In this document: piece by piece, positions 23,810 to 35,599 of the stretch | Layout of the letters: every line of letters starts with the position of its first letter | Numbering within the stretch: position 1 is the stretch's first letter | From: Caprimulgus europaeus | Lineage: Eukaryota > Chordata > Aves > Caprimulgiformes > Caprimulgidae | Length of the DNA: 64,000 bases | Reading direction: 5' to 3' | Assembly (NCBI GenBank): GCA_907165065.1 | Contig: OU015532.1 | Coordinates: 36,064,339-36,128,338 of the forward strand | The notes under the pieces: generated by a model | Database searches by the model: none | What the model was told of the DNA's origin: nothing | Seen by the model: only the letters and a program-made list of their open reading frames with translations | Translations under genes and position numbers: made by a program

Positions 23810-23985
23810 GAAGGTCTGGTTAAGAGCTGTGCAAAGCATCAGGGAGGTAATTAAGTTGGAGCTCAAGAATAATGAGGTGACAGAGATTGGGTTGAGCATC
23901 ATTTCTTTCACATCGATGTGTCCTACTTTCAGAAACACAGAAATACAGTTGTGAAAAATTTCCACCAGACTTTCCCAGTGAGGTT
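23810..23985. repeat. left copy of a diverged direct duplication
   Basis: This block aligns to 24,445-24,620 in the same orientation. Shared landmarks in order are TCTG, AGCTG, AATTAAGTT, GAGGTGACAGAG, TTGG, CATT, CTNTCAC, CCTA and ACAGA. The two copies differ at many positions, so the event is old. The origin (local duplication or an unrecognised dispersed repeat) is unknown. Confidence 0.6.
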
Positions 23986-24032
23986 ACAGGATTGGTTTTT
24001 TTTTTTAATTTACGAGACAGAATGAAGAATAT

Positions 24033-24116
24033 AACACTATGTAAAAAAAAAAAACCAAAAAAACCCACAACAAAACAACTATAACAACAACAAAAAAACA
24101 ACAAACAAAACAAGTC
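24033..24116. repeat. A-rich low-complexity tract
   Basis: This is an almost pure A/C tract with ACAA, AACAAC and A-runs. It lies between the two copies of the diverged duplication and could be the decayed poly(A)-like tail of an old retroposon or simple low complexity. Confidence 0.8.
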
Positions 24117-24444
24117 AGTGGGAATTCTAGGTCAGCAGAAAGTCACCAGGGAGGACCTTGATATCAGAAAACACCAGGGGATGTGTGATTAGAAAAGGAG
24201 CCACAAGGTCTTTGCTATCCTCCATTTGCAGTCTCCTCAGGACAGAAACCCAAGCAGCATATATTCTCTTGATACCGTGGTGTGTTGCTGTCTCAGGAAG
24301 AAAAGGGTCACCTACCACCTCACCAGCACTGTTTCCTGCCTCTGCTGAGGCCGCAGCAAAGCGAGACCTGGCTGGACTTCTGAGATTTAAGGATCACAAC
24401 ACAAGCTGCGGTGCCTGCAAAACAATAGTTTCTTCACAGCCCGA

Positions 24445-24620
24445 GTGAGGATGTCTGATACAAAAGCTGCACGGCACAACAAAGAGACAATTAAGTTAGT
24501 TGCCAGATGACTGAGGTGACAGAGCTTGGCTTAGACATTATTGCTCTCACTTCCATAAGCCCTAATTTTGGAAAAACAGAGACAGTTTTGACTGTTACCA
24601 CCAGATATTTCCAGTATGAC
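24445..24620. repeat. right copy of a diverged direct duplication
   Basis: This is the partner of 23,810-23,985, about 640 bp downstream. The best shared core is AATTAAGTT followed by GAGGTGACAGAG at 24,490-24,522. The peptide frames are also parallel (EVTEIGLSIISFTS against EVTELGLDIIALTS), but both frames are short and there is no start or splice support, so coding is not claimed. Confidence 0.6.
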
Positions 24621-24639
24621 TCTCTTCTTGTAAGAGCTG

Positions 24640-27600
24640 CCAAGTGTACCTGCTTATTCAGGCTTTACTGGTATTTCTTGCTTTTCCCTAGTGCTCCTCC
24701 AAATATCCAGACACTTTCTAGGAACAGGGTGGCGTGGGGAGGCCACTCTGCGCAGCCGGCAGCTGCCCTGGGTTCGCTGGATCGGTGGCTGGAGGAAGCT
24801 GTTTCCTGTTTTGCTGGTGCTCAATGCCACTTAACAATAGGGGGAAAGAAAAAACTGCAGGATCTAAGCATAGCAAAACTGTTTACTACATGAGCTGTCT
24901 GCCTGCCTCTGCGCTCTGCCCCGGCCACCCCCCACCTCCTGCGCCCACCCCGGCTAGCTGGTGGCAGTGGAGGAGAGGAGGCAGAGGCACTGGAGGCTGA
25001 GGTCACCAAGGCTGGAAGGCACCTCTGCCATATAAACAACCTGGACCCCTTGGCGGCGTGTCTGAAACAGCAGGCTGAATATTACTGGTTTGTATCTTTC
25101 CCCCTGCCTCCCGTGAGAGAGAAAATGAGATCCACGTGCAGTGCTTCTGGAGCATCAGTGTCAGCAAGAGGCACTCATGCCTTCTTACAACACCTAAAAC
25201 ATCTCATCTGTCCTAGTAGATGGTTTTCAGCACCGTCCTGAGAAAACCATTTCCAGCAGTGGTCAGTTTGTTAGGGCGGGAACAGCACTGGCAGAGATTC
25301 CTCACTCTGCCTTTCTGAACAACATCCTTCACCTCTAATGGTTTGCTCAGTGCCAATTCCTTAATCCACTCTTATCAGCTCACAGAGTACTCTTACCCTC
25401 CTACTCTCCTCCTACTGCCTGCACTCAGGCAGCATCCCTTGCTACCATGCCAGAGTTTGGCTCTGGTGACCCCCATCCATATCCAAATCCTAGCTCACTT
25501 ACTGGCCTTGTTTTTCCAAGGCATCTTCTGAGATTAAGGGTTGCAGGGGGTAGCTCTGTAAAGCAGATTAAACTAAGCATTGTAAATGCGACTGGAGTCA
25601 CTCAGGAACGGGAAACGCAGGTACCCAAACTGTAATCCGAGTTTGTTGCTATCCCTGCCCCTTTATTTCTGCCTCCCCCTCTCTGTTTCTGAACACATGT
25701 TGTCTTCAAAGGCACAGACAGCAGCAGACAGGAGCCCCAGGCAGATTGGAAGTCACAGGCTCTTTGTTAGTGCTCAGGCTATAGAAATCCCAGGTGAGTC
25801 ACCCCTGCTTGCAGTAGCAGGTAACCCGGCCATTGCCAATCAAGCTCATGGAGCCTTAAATACAACCCTGCCAAGGAAATTCTCAGAAGCAAGGCAGTTA
25901 TTATAAATGCAATTCCCTTGTTATTGCCTGTAGCTTTAAAAACCTCTGACAATTGAGTCCTACAGCTTTTAAAATTCGGGAGTGGCACTGCTTGAAGATA
26001 CGGCATGCGAGTATTGCACTAGGTTTACAGACTGGTGTGCCAGAAACCTCCACATCGAAGGTCGGGGTTTTTTAAGGTTTTTTTCTTTATTTTTTAAAGG
26101 GAAAATTCACTTAAGAATTCCACCTGTTTGTTTTGGTTTGGGGTTTTTTTCAGACAAGTTGTGATTTGGTTATAGTGCCAGTAAAAAGTAGGAACATTTC
26201 CAGGATGTAAGCTGCCAAGCACACAGTGAGGTTCTGCATAGAGCTCAGTCAGTGGGGTACAGTCACGCTAAGTTTAAGCATTACTATCGTGCTTAAACTT
26301 CATAATGACCCAACGGTGCTTTATCACCTGAACACAGGAGGAGAGCTCCACTGAACTCCATTGGAGAAAGAGTGCTCTCTGCCTTTATGAAGAACATCAC
26401 AAAAAGGGTATGCTGAAGACCAAAAAAACCCCACAAATCCTACGATGAAAATGTCTTTGCCTACACTAAAGCTTTACCTAACATTATTTTGCAATCAAGG
26501 TATGATGCTCTCTCACCTTCATCATTTCTTTCTTTGTTTTCCCAGACAGGACTGAAGAGTATCATTAATGCAAGTTTCTCAGAAGGCATCTATCACCTGT
26601 CCTGTGTGTTTGTATATCCATAACTACTGTGCACAGTCTGGGAAAACCCCGTAGTGCTCTGGAGGGATGATACAGAGCACAGGGATGAGCAGTGTCATGA
26701 CACCAGCTACACATGGAACAGCAGTGTCTTGAATGTTGTGTTGCACTCGGTGCTGTTAGGACAAGTTAATTATCAGGTTAAAGGAAGATAATGAACATAG
26801 GAAACAACATCATTATTCAGCAAGACATTGAATGCTATCTCAGGTGCCTGTTACTCTTGCTCGACCAGTTCAGCTGTTACCAGTGTGTTAGTCACCTGAC
26901 CACACTGAACATCAATCTTTCACTCCTCATTACGCACTCAACTACAAGCTACAGTATAGGCTTGCTCCATCCTGTAATTACAATATATAGCTGTGCTAGA
27001 AAATCCATTATGTCTAGAGGTCAGACTCAGAGACAAATTAATTAATTGCGCTTTCTCCGCTTCTAGGCTAAGATAAGATTTTTTTGCTACTTTTCAGTAA
27101 GAGGCTGTGTTTTTCCCATAACACAAATGGTTTGCCGTAATAAGCAGCTTGTCAGCAAGAAACTCTTCATACAAAGGCAAGCAACAGGCATTTTATCATC
27201 ACAGGGTACCTGATAATCAGTATTATAAAGTTATCTTTTGGCAGAGAAGTCTTGGCAGCAAACAGCCTCTTCCATCTGAAAGAGATTAGCAGTTCTGCAG
27301 CAGGCCAGTGCCGAAGTGACAAGTCAGCCTCTCGGTGCGTGCCGTGGCAGAGCGCTGCGCGGGGGACGCACCCCTCTTCACGAGTCAAGTGCTTTTCCAT
27401 TCAGCTTGGTGACAAGGATAGCACTTCATGCCTTTCACATGTGTACAAATGGAAATGCTGGATTTAAATCGGATGACATGATTTGTCAGGTGGCAAATGT
27501 TGGGGTGGCCTTTGGACTGTTTGAACACAAGCGTCTGGAGAAAGCTAGGATTTTGGTGGCTCTGTAAATAAGGATTTCTCTGCTCTGTGCAGGACAGGAC

Positions 27601-29540
27601 TCTAAAACTGGTTCCCCAAATTCCCACTGCTTGGGGATCAGTAGTGTGATCCTCCTAGGGACCAGGACTGCAGCGTGGCAGGAGAATGCATCCTGGGACA
27701 GGTCTTGCACCTGTGGGTGCTCTGGTTAGACAGTGTGGCACCAGAGAGACAATCTTGCCCCAGCTGAGGAAGATGCTCATTCTCCCAAGAATGGTTTTGC
27801 CTTCTTTGTTTATTTTTTTGTTTTCCCACATAAACTTTTTTTGGAGGTGTGTTTCAATTCCTTTTTTCCTTCATTTTTTTCCCTTTTGTTGCCCTCTCTC
27901 TCATCTCTCTCTTCCCCATCAGTCACTGCGCTCTCACCAGCTGCCATTCTTCACTACCCCCTGTCGTGCACCTGGCTGTCACCCGGGATGGCTTTCACTA
28001 AGCAGGGCAGTGACTTCACTCCCACGGGGGCTGGGGTAGCCATGGTGTGATGGAGCTTGGAAGGTGAATCTTTTTGCTATTCAAGACAGGACAGTTCTTA
28101 CATCACAGCGACGTGAGAAGAAACAGCCATGGCCGAAGGGAGAGCTGTTGTGCTGCTCCCGGTGCAGTGTGGTTTTCTGGTGCTGGGGGTCTGGGTTGCT
28201 GGAGGAGTTGGGCACATCTACAGAAACCAGTGGTTCCCTTCCTGAAGCCCTCACAGTGATTTTCATAATCTAGGCATGCTCAAAATCTCTAGTGAAAGAT
28301 GCCATGCGTTCAAAGAGCAAGTTGGGGAAGTCCCACTCTCTGCAGAATGAAAGTCCCATCTCCCTGGGTGAGGAAGAAGACGTGTATCACTTTCTCTCCT
28401 TTTCTCCACTGTTTTGCTGCTGGTCATAAGCTACAAAACAAACCCAGGATTTCAGGGAACATTCAATCTGCAGCTTGTTCTCAGCTGATCCTGTTGCAGG
28501 GAGCAAGTTCCTGGCTGATTCACGAGCAGTAAAAATAAACACAGTCTGGGGAAGGCAGGGAGGAGGGAGGGAGACTGGTGGGTACAGAGGAAAAAGTAGG
28601 AGCTACAGCAGCTGGTGTTTTCTTTGCTGGTTCTTTTCAGAGGATTTAGGCAGGTTGGAGATGTAAGTGATTAATGGAGAATGATAACACCTCACCTCCC
28701 TCCTCCTCCTGGAAGTAACACGAGTCTTTATGCATATCGCTGGTCTCTCAGCTTTAACCTTTCCAAGATTTACACACTCCATCCCTGCGCTGCAGTGCTG
28801 AGGGGCTGACAGCACAGCTGGCTGTATTAACTGTACGCTCTGTGGTTTCTACAAATGCTTGGGGTTTGTCCTCAGCGTTCAGAAACGCTGCACTCAAAGC
28901 CCTGAGTCTTCCCCCACGGAGCTGACCAGACTGAAGACAATGAACTGCCACACAAACTCAAGACTGTTGTTTTGGTTTGGTTTTTTTCCCTAGCTTCTTC
29001 TGTGCTTGGAGTAAAGGGCACAGCCAGATCTTGCTGAACCCCAGTAAAACGTGCCCCCACAGTGGCTCCCAAAGCACCTTTGGGAAGAATGTACAAGTAG
29101 CAGAAATCCTTTTCTGTCCCCCTCCATAGATAGGTCAGCTGCTTTGCCAAGCACAGCTTAGGGATCCTGCCCTCGGCTCTGCTCCGGGGTGATGGTAGCA
29201 CAGCACGCTTCTGTTCTCTGCTGCGTGGTTAAGACGTCTGCTTTCCTCTGGCCTTTCTTGCACTGGAGAAAAGTGTCCAGCAGAAATAGATAGGCATCAA
29301 GGGCATAGCTTCTGCCATTGATGAAAAGGTGTTGCAACAGAAGTTCCATGTTTTAACTTAAGGAATGAGGTTCCCACCACAAAGAGCATCAGATGAAAGT
29401 TAAGGAGCTTTTATTATAATTTGTCTTAAGCAGGGCTGATGAAGGCATAATAATAATAATGATAATACTGTGCTAATTAAATTTACTGAAGATGAGGTGT
29501 CTCATCAACAGAGAGGATGAGTAGAATATCAGGAAAAAAT
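24640..29540. other. intergenic DNA, no gene seen
   Basis: There are no exon candidates I can support. Open frames are short and without family resemblance. T-rich runs occur at about 26,064-26,100 and 27,795-27,890. A moderately CpG-rich patch lies at about 27,300-27,380. Confidence 0.55.
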
Positions 29541-29544
29541 CCAA

Positions 29545-30150
29545 TGACTTCAGAAATTCACAGCGCAAAAAGTCATACACCTAGGCAGCAGGAATTCCTG
29601 CTGTAAAGATAGGGACAGAGCATCTGGAAGAAACACTGATGAAGAAAGACCAACATGTAGTCATCCATTACAGGGTAACGGAGCCACCAGCATGGCACAG
29701 CCATGGAAGAGGTAGATGCAGTCCTAGGTTGTATTAGACAAGACACTTTAGCTGATTAGAAAAGCATTACGCCATTGTGTCAGGCACTATCAAAATGTCA
29801 TCCAGAACACACACAGCCCTTGTCATCCATACTTACAAAAAAGATTGATCAGAACACCTTTTGGGAAATGGAAGAGTCTGTCTTAGAAGACTGTAGGAAA
29901 CTGATTTCTATACCAACAAAACAACAGGAACAGATGAGCAGGGACAGGAGCCTTTATGTATGTCAGAGGAGAAAACAGGGAGAGAAAAGTAATCATTTAA
30001 ACTAAAGCATGACCTTAACACAAGAGCAAGATGGTATAAAATAATGACATGGGGAGCAAGCTTATATTAAAAAAATCCATTAAATTTAACAAGGGGGGAA
30101 TAGAGAGCAAGCTTAGGATGGAGCTTCACAAATTATTAACGACATCACAT
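29545..30150 (+). mobile_element. ancient CR1/L3-type LINE remnant, plus orientation
   Basis: This decayed stretch follows the order of the C-terminal half of an old CR1-like ORF2 and the 3'UTR. Landmarks are AAAGTCATACACCTAGGCAG, GATGCAGTCCTAGGTTGTAT, ATTGTGTCAGGCACTATCA and, further on, CAAGAGCAAGATGGTATAAA followed by a remnant of the terminal helix-coding part. Many stops and indels mean no function. It is much older than the three avian CR1 copies elsewhere in the window. The identification is from memory of the family, with no alignment run. Confidence 0.65.
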
Positions 30151-30450
30151 GATGTGGAAGGCCCAGTCAGACCCTTTCTATCCAAGTCCTGGTGTGGACT
30201 TTATGCATTAAGAACAGCATGGGCATCTACTCACAGAGTGATTTAATTTTTAATGATCTGGACAAGACACTGTGAGGTGCTGGGGATGAGAACTGAAACC
30301 TGTCATATCTCGGTCCCTGGCTGAAATCCAGACCAGGCTGAGCATGGCTGAGGGAAAATTAGTGCTTTATGACCTGACTGTTGGTTGGTAGCTTCTTTGG
30401 AAAATGAGCTGCTGTGCAACTCCTAATGGGCAGTTTTCTGTGTCATGAAA

Positions 30451-30480
30451 TCACCACCACCAAAAGTGGTGATGGTGGTA
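30451..30480. repeat. imperfect CACCACC/GGTGGTG hairpin
   Basis: TCACCACCACC, then AAAA, then GTGGTGATGGTGG can pair as an imperfect stem with a short A loop. It is probably a chance product of CAC/GTG-rich sequence. Confidence 0.5.
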
Positions 30481-30853
30481 AGTTGTGCAGAAGATCTTTC
30501 TAGAAATGCCAAAGATTGCCTGGACAGGGAGAGCAAATGAGCCAGTGTGGCATAGTGGAGGGTGACAGATAGAAACCACGTATCCATCAGCCAGTGTTAC
30601 CTGCCCTGAGTACAGGGAAAGACCCAGGTTCCTACAACTGCCAGCAAAGCACTTTTTCATTTGACTTCCACACTGAAAACAAGCGAGGGACCAAGACCAG
30701 TGGCAGTGCCCTCTTATTGTCCCATAGCTGGTGGAGCCTGCCATGATCTGCCAGTGGGGCACATGCATTTACACACACTTCCCATTGCAGGGCTCCAAGG
30801 CAGCCATGTGGTGCTGGGTGCAGATGCCCCTCTCCTGCATCTCCCCAGGGCAC

Positions 30854-30901
30854 ACCACCACCACCACCGCCACCACCGCCACCACCACCACCACCACCAC
30901 C
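30854..30901. repeat. (ACC)16 trinucleotide repeat with two GCC interruptions
   Basis: There are sixteen ACC-type triplets, two of them changed to GCC (at 30,869 and 30,878). The complement is a GGT repeat. Open frames across it give poly-His, poly-Thr or poly-Gly by composition only. Confidence 0.95.
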
Positions 30902-30904
30902 ACG

Positions 30905-33900
30905 TACTCTTCTCATGGCGCAGGCTGAGGTGGGAGTAGAGGAGGCTTGATAAAGGCTGAGCTAGTCACAAACACTGGAATTTGCTTCACTTTTAAGATC
31001 CAAGACTGGTTTTTGCCAAGACAAGTGCTGGCACATCCCGCAGCAAAAGGGAGGGGGAGCACAAGAGAGATGAGGGGGTGGGGTGGAGAGGGAGACCAAG
31101 AGACACAGCCGATTATCTTTTTTTCTACTGCACTGGTCCTGAGAGATAGGGGGAATTTATAATGCACATACATACTGCAGGCTTTTCAAGGGCTGTCTTT
31201 AGCTGTATATCATATTTCTAGGGGTCAAATGTTTATGTGTTTTGTCTACAAGAGTAAAAATGTGTATTTTTAATAGGGAGCGACTGATCACATACTGAGC
31301 CAGGGTGCAATACGCTGAAACAAAGGCAAGTCGCTTCACTCCTGCTGTGCGGGTGGCTGAAGGGGGTGGGCTTTGTGCCCCATCCTAACCAGAATTGCTT
31401 TATCAGTCAGACCACAACACCTTGACTACATTGCAGTCTCACTTCCGAACAAAACCAAACCACCTTGAACAGCACCTGATGAGACTTGTTTATTAGGTTT
31501 ATACCGGTTTTGAGAATTCTTACATCTTTTGATATGTGAACTCTTTCCCGGACTCCATCTGCCCACATCACTTGTTTAACCCACAAGACGCTGCAGTTGC
31601 AAGCAGCACACCTTGTAGCCATACAACATACGTGTAAATGATGCTGTAGCCATCCTGGTGAACTCTGTCCTGAAGGACGCTCTGCAGAGAAGGTCTTGAA
31701 CACAACTGAACTTATTGGCTATCTATAAAAAGTGAGCTTTTCTCAATAAGTTTTGAAGGAGTAACGTAGTCAGATCTTTAGTGTTGAGAGGAAGAAGGGA
31801 AACTGGAAGATTACTACATGGAGAGCTCTTTACTTAATTTTAGAAAATGAGAAATCCTGAGAGCTGTTTGGATGCACACCACTATGAGACTATCACTGCA
31901 GCCACTGAACACAAGGTGTTATCCAAACAAAGGTTTTTATCTATTCCTTTTCAGGAGTCACCTCATCATTCCTACATAGAGTGGAGGAAGAATCATTGCT
32001 TCAAAACACAGACATTGCTTATGACTCACCTTTATTGAGCAAGTTTTAGGGAACAAGGTGGGATTTCTTCTATTAAAGCCAGAAGTCCTATTAACAGCCT
32101 GCAGGGAAAATGAATAAACATTACAGAGTAAACTAACTGCTTCTTGCTGGTCCTGCTTTAGTTGCTGCCCTCGAGGTATAGAATGACAATTTTGTTATTG
32201 TTTATTAACAGCCTGTCTCAGAGTTGATGGGGAGATGCTTCCCATGGGACAGTGAGCCCTGCAGCCTTTCAGGCTGCCTAGTTATCCTGTGTGGATCAAG
32301 CATGTAGCAGACCCCCCAAGCCTTGTGGCATTGCCCATGCCAGCTCAGCTCTGCCTCCTCCGGACCCCCGAGCTGCCTAGTGCTGGGCGCTTGTTTTTTA
32401 CACTCAGCCATTTGAAGCTCTCCACTCAGAACTGCAATATGTGGGGACTTGTAGCTGCCCTTAAAATAGACTCATGTGGTCTGTCCCAGCTTGGCCTCAA
32501 GTATCCTTCTGGGTAACCTACTGCATGCTACACAAACACGGGAACTTGCCAAATTACCAATTCAGCAAAGAGCAGGCTGAGGTGTGGGCTGTTAAACACA
32601 GACGATTTGCAAGAGCTGACAGACAACATGCTTGGCACAGCACAAGGCACTGAGGAAGACAAAGCCCAACCTCAGTCTGAAACTGTACTTGACTCCTGTG
32701 TGTGTTTGTATAAGGCAGGCAGCTCTGGAGGACACTGTCATGCTTTCGTGTGTGTTTATACAGTGCCTAGCACAACAGAGTCCTAATCCACACCGGAGCT
32801 CTTAAGTATCACAGTAATGCAAATTCAATAACACTAATAGTATGCTTTACTCTGTGCTCACCAGGTCAGGCATGAGGGAAGGACCCTTGTTGTCCTTGTT
32901 GGGAAGGACCAGGGCTTCAAACCAAGCTGGGACACATCTTCAGGCTAAACTCGGCTTAGCGAGTTGCTGCCCATCAGCCAAGCTGCACTACCTGACCTGC
33001 AATCACGTCTCCCACTGGGAGGTGAAGCACGTTAGTTTATACTCGAGGGAAAAGTTAGTGTCATTTATCTTGTGTTTGCCCCAGCTAGAAGCACGTGTTG
33101 GTACAATGACCAGGGTTCAGCTAACACTGGTATTTTAGTAAGCCACAGCAACTTGGCTGTGTCAGAGTCTATAGGGCCTTTTTTTAGAAAACAGATAAAA
33201 TGGAGTTGGTAGAGAAAAGCTTTCTGCAGGCATTTACTGAAAGTGTTGTTCCTAGTACTTTATAAAATGGTCAGTGTGAGCTGCTGTCACAAAATTTAAT
33301 GAAAATTTTACAGCTTCTAGCAAAATATCTCTGACTCCAAAAGAAAATATGTTTCAGTCATTTCCATCTATTCTTTAATTCAGCATTATGAGTTGGCCCA
33401 TTTCCCACAGGCAGAGTGCTGTACAGCAGGTAATCCTACAGACATAAAGCTTGTAACAGAGTTCACCTCCTGCCATGAAACTGCATAAGGATCTGCACCT
33501 GAGTCTACACTTCACCTCTGCTACTTACAGGAGGCAGGGAAGAATTAAAGTAATTAAACATGCACATCTACACCATTAATAACTAAATTTTACTAGAAAT
33601 CTGACAATATTTGAGCACTCAGTGAACTTGGTTGACAGTAGAAAACCACCGTCACAAATAATATCACTGTCAGAAAAACATAATTAGATACATTATTCCC
33701 CAAGTAATATAGAAAATAATATGTATAAAACAAATGTGCAGCGTTCAGATAATTGCATCCAACAGATGTCTTCAGTTAGCTGTTCATAGGAGGGGGATAT
33801 CATTTGAGAAGAAGAGACTCCAGACATCACACAAGATCAGCCTTGTGCCTTTTAGCACTGCAAAGTTTTAAACAGAGAGGTTTAAGAAAGGAAGCAAGAT

Positions 33901-35050
33901 TGTAATTTTGCATATCAGCAACAGCTTTTTTGAAGGTAAATGATGAGAAAGATGAGCAATACTAGGATAAGATTAAAGGTGTGTCTTTGGGTAGGACATT
34001 TGCTGGTAAGTTCTGTAGGTAAATGCTCAGGGTTAATGGTCTCTTTCATACTGTAACAGTATCCTCAGCGGGGTTTGCTTTGCGGCTGCTCTCGGTCCCC
34101 TCCCCCAGCACTGTGAAATGAGAAATGCAGTGTTTTTAATGACTGGAGCAGGAGGGATCTTGTTATTGTGGCTGCATCACCCCTCCAGGACACAGTTCAG
34201 TAGAAGTTTGTCATGTGGCTGAGCAGAAACCATGAATGCAGGTTTTATGAAGTTCATTCCCCAAATACAAAGGAACAAGGGGAAAAAAACCCGCCACATT
34301 CATGGCTACAGGCTGCGAGAGTCCACAGTTCACAGCCTGAGCTCCACATTGATCACTGTCAAGCTCCTGGGCTGCTGTGCACCTGCGAGCTCTCCCCGCT
34401 CCCCAGCAGCAAGCCTTTACCTGCACTCCACCTCCATTCACAGCATCGCCCCCCAACCCATCTCCTTCTTTCTCACCCCTTCTTCTCTAGCTGGGGCCAT
34501 TTGGTGCTTTAGTGTCCCTCTGATACATCACTTGGATCTGGGGAGAACTAAACCACCCCTTTGCTCAGAGGCAAGCGGCTCCTCACCGGTTAATGCCCAC
34601 ACACACTTGTTTCATCACAGCCCTGCTGCCTGCCTCACCTCAGGCATTGCTTCATTTCCTGTTTGCTTCCACCAGCCACCTCCTTTGCTTTAACTCTGTG
34701 CCATTATGCAGGCTAATATCAAACAGGTGGGAGAGGTAAACATTAAAAAAACCCACCAACAACCCAACATGTCCTTCCTCTCCTCAATGGGCACGATGGT
34801 GTTGTCAGGAAATAGGTAACAGCTGCAGGTGCTAGAAATGAACTGCATGTATAGGAAGGTCTGGAGTTTGTGTGTTGAAAACACCCAGGCAGATAATATT
34901 GACTGTGAACAGATTATTTGAAATGGGTAAGCACTAATACAACGGCTCCTTGAGAAAACACCCTGGGCACGCTGCTGCTGTAACAGCAGCCGTCGTGCGC
35001 TGACTGAGCTCCCCGACACAAGGGTCTTGGGGCAGCCAGGCTGCATGCAA
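30905..35050. other. intergenic DNA with an old SINE tail, no gene seen
   Basis: I see no supported exon. The recognisable item is the SINE tail at 32,750-32,842. An A/T-rich part at about 33,540-33,730 has no open frame and could hold conserved non-coding sequence, but nothing proves it. Confidence 0.55.
32750..32842 (+). mobile_element. 3' tail of an ancient sauropsid/amniote SINE
   Basis: The run TGTGTTTATACAGTGCCTAG, CACAACAGAGTCCTAATCCA, then GGAGCTCTTAAGTATCACAG and TAATGCAAATTCAATAACAC matches the characteristic 3' tail of old MIR-type SINEs seen across reptiles and birds (GCCTAGCACAA, TCCT, GCTNCTNAG, CAGTAATGCAAAT, TAATA). The copy is diverged and truncated at the 5' side. Confidence 0.6.
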
Positions 35051-35594
35051 GCCTGTATGTACCCGTGTCTGCAGGTACCCATGTCTGCAGGTACCCATGT
35101 CTGCAGGTACTTATGTCTGCAGGTACCCACGTCTGCAGGTACCCATGTCTGCAGGTACCTATGGCTACAGGTACCCACGTCTGCAGGTACCCATGTCTGC
35201 AGGTACCCATGTCTGCAGGTATTCATGTCTGCAGGTACCTACGTCTGCAGGTACTTATGGCTGAAGGTACTTATGGCTACAGGTACCTACATCTGCAGGT
35301 ACCCATGGCTGCAGGTACCCATGGCTGCAGGTACCCATGGCTGCAGGTACCTATGGCTGCAGGTACCTATGGCTGCAGGTACCCACGTCTGCGGGTACTC
35401 ACGTCTGCGGGTACTCACGTCTGCAGGTACCTATGGCTGCAGGTACCCACATCTGCAGGTACCTACATCTGCATGTACCCACGTCTGCAGGTACCTACGC
35501 CTGCAGGTACCTACATCTGCATGTGCCTATGTCTGCATATGCCTATGGCTGCAGGTACCTATGTCTGCAGGTACCTATGTCTACATGTCCCGGT
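35051..35594. repeat. 16-bp minisatellite, exactly 34 units, no indels
   Basis: I counted every unit. From 35,051 to 35,594 there are 34 consecutive 16-bp units with consensus GTCTGCAGGTACCCAT and not one insertion or deletion. Variation is by substitution, mostly at unit positions 1-2 (GT, GG, AT or GC) and 13-16 (CCAT, CTAT, CCAC, CTAC, TTAT). GGCT-type units cluster at 35,259-35,386. The first unit (GCCTGTATGTACCCGT) and the last (GTCTACATGTCCCGGT) are the most diverged. Because 3 x 16 = 48, every frame reads as a 16-residue periodic peptide and several frames stay open on both strands. This is a property of the repeat and no proof of a gene. Confidence 0.97.
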
Positions 35595-35599
35595 CCCAT

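Noticed and set aside
23577-24893. Parallel peptides EVTEIGLSIISFTS and EVTELGLDIIALTS as tandem coding exons
   Set aside because: No matching splice sites in phase, no start, and no family match. DNA duplication explains the likeness.
26861-26900. GACCAGTTC as a possible BH3 (DQFHRL) trace of BMF
   Set aside because: The flanking codons read LLDQFSCYQ and do not continue into the BH3 pattern.
34690-35226. 178-codon minus-strand frame over the minisatellite
   Set aside because: It is a periodic reading of the 16-bp repeat, with unrelated flanks on both sides.
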